A stretch of DNA of 64,000 nucleotides from Mesoflavibacter sp. (GTDB lineage Bacteria > Pseudomonadota > Alphaproteobacteria > UBA8366 > Aestuariispiraceae). Each line of letters opens with the position of its first letter. The stretch's first letter is position 1. The position numbers and the translations under genes were made by a program. The stretch spans positions 248,001 to 312,000 of the forward strand of contig CP051228.1 in assembly GCA_017792345.1 (NCBI GenBank), written 5' to 3'. The notes beneath the pieces were generated by a model. The model was not told where the DNA came from. It ran no database searches and saw only the letters and a list, made by a program, of their open reading frames with translations. This document shows, in pieces, positions 57,369 through 64,000 of this stretch.

Positions 57369-58010
57369 TTACTGGGCCTTGCCCGCATCCGGCAGGTGCG
57401 CAAACCCAGTGCGCAGGGCGGCCGCGATCTGGGCGGTGTGATAGCCCTGGAAGAAGGCGCCATCCAATTCATTGTCGCTGGGTCGCCGGTCCCCGCCCTG
57501 CCCGTCATCGGCCAGGGTCGACGCGCCATAGGGCGAACCGCCGGTGATCTCGTCCATGCGCATCTGACCCTTGAACGAATAGGGCAGACCGACAGCGATC
57601 ATGCCCAAATGCATCAGCACGACATGGGTCGACAGGATCGTGCTTTCCTGGCCGCCGTGCTGACTGCCGGTGGAGGTGAAGACGCCGCCGACCTTCCCAA
57701 CAAGCTTGTCCGTAAACCATAGCCCGCCCATCTGGTCGAAGAAGTTCTTCATCTGACTGGCCATGTTTCCGAAACGCGTCGGCGTGCCGAACAGGATTGC
57801 GTCATAGTCCGGCAGTTCGTCGATCCGGCAAATGGGAATATCGGCCTCGGTCACATAGTCGGACTTTGCCGCCACCTCCGGTGGAACCAGTTCCGGCACG
57901 CGGCGCAGCGCAACCTCCGCACCGGCCTCCCGGGCGCCGTCGCCGACACGGCGGGCCATCGTCGCGACATGGCCATAGGATGAATAATACAAGACAAGTA
58001 CGCGGGTCAT
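57369..58010 (-). CDS. wrbA: NAD(P)H:quinone oxidoreductase, WrbA type
   Basis: A 213-residue flavodoxin-like FMN enzyme that reduces quinones by two electrons. FMN-binding segments are [19 protein letters not shown] (about residues 4-22) and [19 protein letters not shown] (about residues 80-98), and [19 protein letters not shown] is the WrbA active-site loop. ATG 58010 is chosen; the frame runs open to 58112 through the promoter area. It is divergent from a LysR gene that likely controls it, and the MFS gene follows directly. Confidence 0.94.
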   Translation of the reverse strand: MTRVLVLYYSSYGHVATMARRVGDGAREAGAEVALRRVPELVPPEVAAKSDYVTEADIPICRIDELPDYDAILFGTPTRFGNMASQMKNFFDQMGGLWFTDKLVGKVGGVFTSTGSQHGGQESTILSTHVVLMHLGMIAVGLPYSFKGQMRMDEITGGSPYGASTLADDGQGGDRRPSDNELDGAFFQGYHTAQIAAALRTGFAHLPDAGKAQ

Positions 58011-58083
58011 TGAATTGCCTCCGTCAGCGGTGTTCCGCCGCATAGATGGCAGGCCAAACCAATCTATTGAACTGTTGAAATTT

Positions 58084-58110
58084 TGATCATATTGATCGAT
58101 AAAGTCGATC
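58084..58110. promoter_or_regulatory. Candidate LysR operator between wrbA and lysR
   Basis: The region just before the LysR start repeats TGATC/GATCA blocks: TTGATC, TTGATCG and CGATCA, in a 30-base AT-rich stretch. LysR regulators typically bind T-N11-A palindromes between divergent genes. The site overlaps the regulator's own start, fitting autoregulation. This is suggestive only. Confidence 0.35.
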
Positions 58111-59031
58111 ATGCTGGATGCCCTGACCCTCGATCAGATTCGTGTCTTCGTCGCCGTGGCCGAGGAAGGCAGTTTCCGCCAAGCCGCCCGACGGCTGTCC
58201 CGCGTCCAATCGGCGGTCAGCCACGCCATCGCCAACCTGGAAGCGGAACTGGGCGTCGCTCTTTTCGACCGGTCGGGTCACAAGCCCGTGCTGACCCGCG
58301 CCGGAACCGCCCTGTTGGAAGATGCCTGCGGCATTCTGTTGAAGGCGGATTCCCTGCGCGCGCGGGCCAGGGGCCTGGGCGAAGGTGTAGAACTGTCGCT
58401 GTCGCTGTGCATCGATGTTCTCTATCCGCTGACCGCGATTTCGGATGCGCTGTACCAGATGCGCGAGATCTATCCGTCCGTCGCCATTCGATTGGAAACC
58501 GCCGCCCTGGGCGGGCCGCTGACATCGTTGTTGGACGGGCGCTGCCAGATGGCGATCACCGCCGGGGAGGAATTTCGTGATCCCCACATCACGCTGGATG
58601 CGCTGGGCCCGGTCACCTTTGCCGCCGTTGCGGCCCCGGACCATCCCCTCGCGCAACGGGGGCATGGTACGCCCCTGGGGACGGCAGACCTGGTGGATCA
58701 CCTGCAGATCGTGCAGGCGGACCCCACGGCATGGTCCGAGGGGCGCGACATGGGCGTCCTGTCGCCGGGCACCTGGCGTGTCGGCGGCCAGGATTCCAAA
58801 CACGCCCTGATCCGGTCCGGGCTCGGCTGGGGGCGCCTTCCGCTCTGGGCCGCCAAGGAGGATTTGGACGCGGGGCGTCTCGTCCGTTTGAACGCGGTCG
58901 CTCTGGGCCGGGACGGCGCTTCGGTCATGGGATGCTATCTGGCCCATAGGAACGACGCACCCTTGGGGCCCGCGGCGCGAACCCTGCGGCGCATCCTGCT
59001 GCAAAGGAACATTGAGGAAGGCGGCGTTTAA
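58111..59031 (+). CDS. LysR-family transcriptional regulator
   Basis: A 306-residue regulator. Winged helix at residues 6-65 ([20 protein letters not shown] … [13 protein letters not shown]), effector domain at 90-295. [15 protein letters not shown] and [19 protein letters not shown] are typical of LysR proteins next to oxidoreductase genes. It is divergent from wrbA across 100 bases, so wrbA and the MFS gene are likely targets. The effector is unknown; a quinone or aromatic would fit. Confidence 0.93.
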   Translation: MLDALTLDQIRVFVAVAEEGSFRQAARRLSRVQSAVSHAIANLEAELGVALFDRSGHKPVLTRAGTALLEDACGILLKADSLRARARGLGEGVELSLSLCIDVLYPLTAISDALYQMREIYPSVAIRLETAALGGPLTSLLDGRCQMAITAGEEFRDPHITLDALGPVTFAAVAAPDHPLAQRGHGTPLGTADLVDHLQIVQADPTAWSEGRDMGVLSPGTWRVGGQDSKHALIRSGLGWGRLPLWAAKEDLDAGRLVRLNAVALGRDGASVMGCYLAHRNDAPLGPAARTLRRILLQRNIEEGGV

Positions 59032-62000
59032 CCCGCTTCGCGCATCCGTTCCGCCTGACGCAAGTCGACGGAAACGAGCTGCGACACACCGCGTTCGGCC
59101 ATGGTCACCCCGAACAGGCGGTCGACGCGTGCCATGGTCATGCGGTGGTGGGTGACGACCAGGAAGCGGGTCGTTCCCGCCTTGGCGATCTTGTCCAGCA
59201 TCTGGCAGAAGCGATCGACATTGGTATCGTCCAGCGGCGCATCGACCTCGTCCAGGACGCAGATCGGCGCCGGGTTGGTCAGGAAGACCCCGAACAGCAG
59301 CGCCAACGCCGTCAGCGCCTGCTCCCCACCCGACAGCAGCGACAGGATCTGCATCTTCTTGCCGGGCGGGCTGGCCATGATTTCCAGACCGGCCTGCAGC
59401 GGGTCGTCGGATTCCGTCAGCTTCAGATGCGCCTCGCCTCCGCCGAACAGCTCGACGAAGAGTTGCCGGAAATGGGTGTCCACCTCCTCGAAGGCGCGCA
59501 GCAGGCGCTCGCGGCCTTCGCGGTTCAGCGCATTGATGCCCTGACGCAGGCGGCTGATCGCGGCGACCAGATCGTCGCGTTCCGTCTTCATCGACGCGAT
59601 CTGTTCTTCCAGTTCCTGCGCCTCCTGCTCGGCGCGCAGGTTGACCGGGCCGATATTGTCCCTTTCGCGGCTCAGGCGTTCGATGCGCTGCTCGACATCG
59701 GCCTGATCCGGCAAATCCGCATCCTCGGCCAATCCCGATTGGGCCAAAGCGTCTTCCGGCGCGCATTCCAGCTTCTCCGCAACCCGCTCGGTCACGGTCG
59801 CCATGGCCTGTTCGGCCTGCTCGACCTCCGCTTCGCGCCGGACCCTGGTCTCGCGGGCTTCCGCCAACGACAGTTCGGCGGCCTTCAAGGCGTGGTCCAT
59901 ATCGCGCTGCGCCAGTTCCGCCTCGGCCAGCTTGTCCGCGGCGGCCTTCCGTTCCTCTTCCAGTTCCGCGATCTTGCTTTGCAGGAAGCTGCGCTGTTCG
60001 GCGATCTCCGCCGGCCGTGCCTCCAGGGAGGTCAGTTCCCGGCCCGCCGCCAAATGGCGTTCCTTCAGGTCGGTCTGCCGCCGGGCCGCCCCGTCGGATC
60101 GGGTCTTCCAGGATTGCTCTTCGGCCAGGATCGCGTTCAGCCGCTCTCCCCGCGCCTTCGCCTCGCGTTCCAGCCGATCGAAGGCAGACCGCTTCTCGAC
60201 CTGCCGCGCCCGCAACTCGGCCAGCGCTGCGCGGGACCGGGCCAGACGCTCGCGCAGGATATTGGCGTCTTCCAGGACGGCGACGGCCTTCTGCGCCGAT
60301 TCCTCCCGTTCCTTGGCGTCGTCGCGTTCGGCCGCGATGCGGTCGGTTTCGCCCGCCAGTGCCGCAAGGCGGCTGCGGCTTTCCGATACCTGCTGCTCCA
60401 ACCGGGCCAGGCTCGACCGGGCCGATCCGGCGCGGTCATAGGCGTCCTGCTGTGCGCGGCGGCATTCGGTCGCCGTCGCCGCCGCTTCGGACAGTGCGGC
60501 GGCGGACGCATCGGCCGCGCCGCGCAGATCGTCCAGTTTGCCCTCGGCCTGGGCGTCGGTATTCGCGACCAGCGTTTCGGCCGCTTGACGGGCGGCGGCC
60601 AGTGCCACCTCGGCAGACTGCTTCGCCGCGCTGACCTTGCTTTCCGCGCTCGCCTTGGCGTCCGCCAGATCGCGTTCGGCCTTGGCCAAAGCGTCGGCCA
60701 CATCGGCCAGCCGGTTCCGCTGTTCCAGCCGCTTCGCCGCCGCCGTGGCCGTTCCGGGCCGGATCCGCAGCCCGTCCCAGCGCCACAAGCCGCCGTCCCG
60801 GCTGACCAGCCGCTGACCGACCTTCAGATCCTTCTGCAAACGGATTGCCGTTTCGGCGTCGGCGACGACCCCAATCTGCGAAAGACGGCGCGCCAAGGCG
60901 GCAGGCGCCTTAACCTGGCCGGCCAAGGCGTCTACCCCGCCGGGAAGGGACGGTGCGTCCGCCAACGTGCCGAGATCGGTCCAATGCCGGGACGCTTCCT
61001 CGTCCAGCGCGGCATCCAGATCGTCGCCCAGTGCCGCCCCAAGCGCCGTTTCGAAACCGGCGGCCACCTGGATTTCTTCCAGAACCGGCGCACCGCCATC
61101 ATCGTCCTGGGCCAGAAGATCGCTCAGCGCGGCCTCTTCGGCAGCCAGGCGCCCGCGCAGGCGTTCCGCCGCATCGACACTTTCCCGCGCGGCCTTCTCC
61201 GCCGCCGAGACACTGTCGCGTGCGTCGCGCTCGGCGGCACTGACGCTGTCCCGCGCCTGATTGCGCGCCGTATCCAATTCCTGTCGCAGAGCCAGATCGG
61301 CGGCACTCAGGGCCGTGCGGCTGTCCGATGCCTTCGTTTCGGCGGCGGCCCGCGTCTCTTCCGCCTGCTCGGCTGCTTGCCGGGCCTCGATCAAAGCTGC
61401 CTCCGCGGCCTCCACCGCCGCCTTGGCGCCTTCGACATCGCCCGCTTCGGCAATGCGCTTGTTCAGGGTCTCGGTTTCCGCCGCAATGGCCTGCGACCGC
61501 TGATCCAGCGCGGCCAGCCGCTTGCGGGAATCGTCGATCTGGCGGGTCAAAGTCCCGCGTTGCGCTTCCACCGCGGCGACATGCTCGTTCAACTCATCCA
61601 GCTTCGCCTCTTCCTTGGCGACGGACTTGTCGGCATCGTCCCGTTCAAGACGCAGCCGGTCGGTTTCCGATTTCTCGGACGCCTGCTGTTCCTGAATGGT
61701 TTTACGTTCCGCACCCAACCGCTCCAGCGCCTCGATCGCATCCGACGCCAGCGTCTCCTCGCGCACCATATCGGACGAAATCTGATCCAGGCGCTGCCGC
61801 AGATCGGTCAGTTGCGCGGCGATCCGCTCGCCCTCGTCCTGCAACTGGCGTTCGGCAATGACCTGCGACTGCAGGCGTGCGGCGGCCTCGGCCTCCGCCT
61901 CGCGCAGCTTCGGCATCCGGTCATGGGCATGGGCCTGCAGGTTCGCCCCCTGCGCCGCCATCTGGGTGCGTTCGTTGACCAGGGCCTCCGCCTCGGTCAG

Positions 62001-62750
62001 CCGCTGGCGCGCCGTGTCCAGCTTGGCTTGGGCCTCGGTCCAGCGCAGATGCAGCAGAATCGCCTCTTGCGCGCGCAGCTGCTCCGCGATCTTGCGATAG
62101 CGATTCGCCTGCCGGGCCTGACGCTGCAGGCCGCCGAACTGGCTCTCCAGCGCGCCGATCACATCTTCCAGGCGCTCAAGGTTGCTTTCCGCCGCCTTCA
62201 GGCGCAGTTCCGCCTCGTGACGCCGGGAATGCAGGCCGCGAATGCCCGCCGCCTCTTCCAATAGGGTCCGCCGGTCCTGCGGCTTCGCACCGATCAGCGC
62301 CCCGACCCGGCCCTGGCTGACAATGGCGGTCGAATTCGCACCCGTCGCCAGATCGGCGAACAGCAATTGGACGTCCCGGGCGCGGACTTCCTTGCCGTTG
62401 ATTCGATAGGTCGACCCCTGTCCCCGGTCGATCCGGCGCAGGATTTCCAATTCGTCCGCATCGTTGAAGGCGGCGGGGGCGCGGCGTTCGGTATTGTCCA
62501 GATAGACCGTGACTTCGGCGCTATTCCGCTGCGGCCGTGTGGAGGACCCGCCGAAGATGACGTCGTCCATTTCGCCGCCGCGCATGCGCTTGGCCGACGC
62601 TTCGCCCATGACCCAGCGCAGCGATTCGATGACATTGGACTTGCCGCAGCCGTTCGGACCCACGACTCCGGTGATGCCGGACGAGATCATCAGCTCGGCC
62701 GGATCGACGAAGGATTTGAATCCGTGGACTTTCAGCTTCTTGAAATGCAC
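59028..62750 (-). CDS. smc: Chromosome segregation ATPase SMC
   Basis: The core of bacterial condensin, 1240 residues, longer than most bacterial SMCs (about 1150-1190). The N-terminal ATPase half has Walker A GVVGPNGCGKSNVIESLRWV (about residue 31); the C-terminal half has the signature LSGGEQALTALALLFGV and Walker B VLDEVDAPLDD. Between them are two long coiled coils and a hinge (about residues 555-680). A three-fold 11-residue repeat (ARDSVSAAERD type) sits in the coil just before the hinge, at residues 499-531. It starts with GTG at 62750; its leader has a cluster of GANTC sites. Its last codon overlaps the LysR stop. Confidence 0.97.
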   Translation of the reverse strand: MHFKKLKVHGFKSFVDPAELMISSGITGVVGPNGCGKSNVIESLRWVMGEASAKRMRGGEMDDVIFGGSSTRPQRNSAEVTVYLDNTERRAPAAFNDADELEILRRIDRGQGSTYRINGKEVRARDVQLLFADLATGANSTAIVSQGRVGALIGAKPQDRRTLLEEAAGIRGLHSRRHEAELRLKAAESNLERLEDVIGALESQFGGLQRQARQANRYRKIAEQLRAQEAILLHLRWTEAQAKLDTARQRLTEAEALVNERTQMAAQGANLQAHAHDRMPKLREAEAEAAARLQSQVIAERQLQDEGERIAAQLTDLRQRLDQISSDMVREETLASDAIEALERLGAERKTIQEQQASEKSETDRLRLERDDADKSVAKEEAKLDELNEHVAAVEAQRGTLTRQIDDSRKRLAALDQRSQAIAAETETLNKRIAEAGDVEGAKAAVEAAEAALIEARQAAEQAEETRAAAETKASDSRTALSAADLALRQELDTARNQARDSVSAAERDARDSVSAAEKAARESVDAAERLRGRLAAEEAALSDLLAQDDDGGAPVLEEIQVAAGFETALGAALGDDLDAALDEEASRHWTDLGTLADAPSLPGGVDALAGQVKAPAALARRLSQIGVVADAETAIRLQKDLKVGQRLVSRDGGLWRWDGLRIRPGTATAAAKRLEQRNRLADVADALAKAERDLADAKASAESKVSAAKQSAEVALAAARQAAETLVANTDAQAEGKLDDLRGAADASAAALSEAAATATECRRAQQDAYDRAGSARSSLARLEQQVSESRSRLAALAGETDRIAAERDDAKEREESAQKAVAVLEDANILRERLARSRAALAELRARQVEKRSAFDRLEREAKARGERLNAILAEEQSWKTRSDGAARRQTDLKERHLAAGRELTSLEARPAEIAEQRSFLQSKIAELEEERKAAADKLAEAELAQRDMDHALKAAELSLAEARETRVRREAEVEQAEQAMATVTERVAEKLECAPEDALAQSGLAEDADLPDQADVEQRIERLSRERDNIGPVNLRAEQEAQELEEQIASMKTERDDLVAAISRLRQGINALNREGRERLLRAFEEVDTHFRQLFVELFGGGEAHLKLTESDDPLQAGLEIMASPPGKKMQILSLLSGGEQALTALALLFGVFLTNPAPICVLDEVDAPLDDTNVDRFCQMLDKIAKAGTTRFLVVTHHRMTMARVDRLFGVTMAERGVSQLVSVDLRQAERMREAG

Positions 62751-62797
62751 AGAGGCCCGGTCCGTAAAGCCTTAGACGACTACCCGTGCCGGACGCC

Positions 62798-62883
62798 GAA
62801 TCGCGCCCAACAGGTAAGGCAATACGGATTCTCCGGGAAGAGTCGAGTCGTTCCCGGAGCCCCCTGGAATCGCGGAACGATTC
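62798..62883 (-). promoter_or_regulatory. GANTC cluster upstream of smc
   Basis: Six GANTC sites in 86 bases: 62798, 62827, 62840, 62845, 62867 and 62879 (about 0.3 expected by chance). Two of them form the loop of a perfect hairpin, CTCCGGGAA (62831-62839) with TTCCCGGAG (62851-62859). The cluster fills the gap between the DsbA-like gene and smc. Like the ccrM leader, it suggests control by CcrM methylation. Confidence 0.6.
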
Positions 62884-62887
62884 GGCG

Positions 62888-63568
62888 TCAGTTCAGGGCG
62901 CCGTCGATGATCTTCTGGAATTCTTCGAACGGCTGGGCGCCGGAAACCTTGGTACCGTTGACGATGAAGGTCGGCGTCGAGGTGATTTCATGCGTGCCGG
63001 CCCAGACCTGCCGTTGCTCGCGAATCGCCTTGAACAGCTCCTCGTTCTCGAAACAGGCCTGGATGGTCGCTTCCGGCATTCCGGCGAAACCGCCGAGCCG
63101 CGCCAGTTCGCCAACCAGGTTTTCGGAACGCGCCCAGCTGCGCTGTTGCAGGAACAGCAGATCGATCAGCGCGAAATAGCGGTCTTCCGGGGCGCAGCGG
63201 GCCAGCAACGCGCCCAGGGTGGCACCGTCGTCCAACGGGAAGTCGCGCAGTTCCAGCTTCACCTTGCCCGTGTCGATATAGGTTTCCTTCAGCTTGGGCA
63301 GCGTTTCGCGGTGGAAGGTCGCGCAGTGCGGGCAAGTCAGCGAGGAATATTCGATGATCGTGACCGGCGCATCGGCGGCGCCCAGAACGCGCGGTGTGAT
63401 CAGCGGGTTCGTCTCAGCCGAAGCGTCGCCGGAGACCGTCGAAGAGTCGACCTGGCTGGCAATCGGCGCATCCGGCGCGCGGTTCACATAGAAGACCAAA
63501 CCGCCAATGGCCGCGATCACGGCGACAACGACGACCGGAAGTGCGGCTTTGTGCTGGAACAGGCTCAT
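62888..63568 (-). CDS. DsbA-like thiol:disulfide oxidoreductase
   Basis: A 226-residue periplasmic or membrane-anchored protein. An N-terminal helix (LPVVVVAVIAAIGGLVFYV, about residues 10-28) is followed by a Ser/Thr-rich linker and a thioredoxin fold of the DsbA/BdbD type. The active site is YSSLTCPHCATFH (CPHC, about residue 81), and the cis-Pro loop is ITSTPTFIVNG. Start at ATG 63568, five codons inside a longer frame, with GAGG upstream. Likely introduces or isomerises disulfides in exported proteins. It follows the DUF721 gene. Confidence 0.92.
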   Translation of the reverse strand: MSLFQHKAALPVVVVAVIAAIGGLVFYVNRAPDAPIASQVDSSTVSGDASAETNPLITPRVLGAADAPVTIIEYSSLTCPHCATFHRETLPKLKETYIDTGKVKLELRDFPLDDGATLGALLARCAPEDRYFALIDLLFLQQRSWARSENLVGELARLGGFAGMPEATIQACFENEELFKAIREQRQVWAGTHEITSTPTFIVNGTKVSGAQPFEEFQKIIDGALN

Positions 63569-63669
63569 GGACGCGATCCTCACCCTCGCTTTGAATCAAG
63601 TCCGGCTTACCTATGGGCTTCCCGCGCGGATGGCAACCCTCACCTGCCGCGACAGAACGGCCGCTGCGC

Positions 63670-64000
63670 CTAGGTTCGGGCGTTCCGGCGCAAGATCCCC
63701 TCCCCCAGACGGCGCAGAATGGCGCGCAGCTCCGGGTCCTCCACATCCTCCAGGCGGCGGTCCAGATCGGCCAATTGCCGGGGATCGGCGGGCGGGGCGG
63801 GGGGCTTGCGCGACTGCGCCTTGCGCGCATCGGCCGGTAGCCGCGTCGGCGGGGCCTGCAACAGCTTGATCCCGGCAACCGCACGATAACCAAAATGTGA
63901 ATTAATCCGGTCGACCAGGACCGGTTCCAGATGCTGCAACTCCGTCGCCATCGGTCCCATTGCGCGGATATGCAGGGTCCCGCCGTCCCGCCTGCCGCGC
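63670..64000 (-). CDS. DUF721 (DciA-like) protein, 5' part missing
   Basis: The right window edge cuts this gene. The visible C-terminal 109 residues include DGGTLHIRAMGPMATELQHL and LVDRINSHFGYRAVAGIKLL, the conserved end of DUF721/DciA proteins, which load replicative helicase or bind DNA. The final ~50 residues are charged and proline-rich. It lies upstream of the DsbA-like gene in the same direction; such a DUF721–DsbA-like–smc order is common in alphaproteobacteria. Confidence 0.82.
   Translation of the reverse strand, partial: RGRRDGGTLHIRAMGPMATELQHLEPVLVDRINSHFGYRAVAGIKLLQAPPTRLPADARKAQSRKPPAPPADPRQLADLDRRLEDVEDPELRAILRRLGEGILRRNART

Noticed and set aside
59145-62264. A 1039-codon open frame opposite smc
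   Set aside because: Its frame mirrors the high-GC codon pattern of smc; the translation is rich in Arg, Gln and Leu with no family features.

Overview
The window reads as an ordinary stretch of chromosome from a high-GC alphaproteobacterium, most likely a member of the Rhodospirillales or a close relative. Evidence: a CcrM-type GANTC methyltransferase with GANTC-rich leaders, an Usg-family gene, DUF1127 and DUF4169 mini-proteins, PAS_5-like proteins, a CIRCE-controlled groESL operon, and alphaproteobacterial versions of SMC and the DUF721 protein. No phage, plasmid, CRISPR array or intact insertion sequence is visible. The only mobile-looking sequence is a ~266-bp fold-back (MITE-like) element at 29004-29269.

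Layout. 1-9720: histidine-utilisation locus. hutI-hutH-hutU run leftwards into a TRAP transporter (dctP-dctQ-dctM, dctM cut by the window edge); hutF-hutC-Ldh2-type dehydrogenase run rightwards from the shared promoter region. 9786-19366: scattered genes (YcaC-like hydrolase, PAS protein, peroxiredoxin, argE, trkH, PAS-GGDEF-EAL protein, folE, apaG, OmpA-like lipoprotein). 19638-23209: ynjBCD-type ABC transporter. 23598-28928: GNAT, tRNA-Gly(CCC), GcvA-like LysR regulator, DUF1127, ccrM, rnhB, KefB-type antiporter. 29004-35606: fold-back element, second PAS protein, PA0069-type radical SAM protein, several poorly known genes, and a histidine kinase coupled to a pentapeptide-repeat protein. 35830-39254: groEL-groES, usg, class II glutamine amidotransferase. 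39326-44303: GMC dehydrogenase with its small subunit, a lipoprotein hydrolase, an outer-membrane barrel and two small proteins. 44436-47039: AsmA-family protein. 47103-53848: TPP riboswitch followed by thiM-thiE-thiD, a TRAP-type solute receptor, a thiZXY-like ABC transporter and tenA. 53871-64000: DUF2062 protein, FAD-linked oxidase, MFS transporter, wrbA with divergent LysR, smc, DsbA-like protein and a DUF721 gene cut by the right edge.

How genes work together. The hut genes convert histidine to urocanate, imidazolonepropionate, formiminoglutamate and (HutF branch) formylglutamate; the linked TRAP transporter and Ldh2-type enzyme suggest uptake of an imidazole-bearing organic acid. The thi operon couples salvage of thiazole and pyrimidine moieties to uptake, and unusually includes a TRAP solute receptor without membrane subunits. 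ccrM and smc both have dense GANTC clusters just upstream, suggesting methylation-linked, cell-cycle-dependent expression.

The most interesting points are the orphan TRAP receptor in the riboswitch-controlled thiamin operon, the paired GANTC clusters, the TRAP/Ldh2 additions to the hut locus, the fold-back element that supplies a stop codon to a neighbouring gene, and the translationally coupled kinase/pentapeptide-repeat pair. All functional statements come from reading the sequence and family knowledge; no searches were run.
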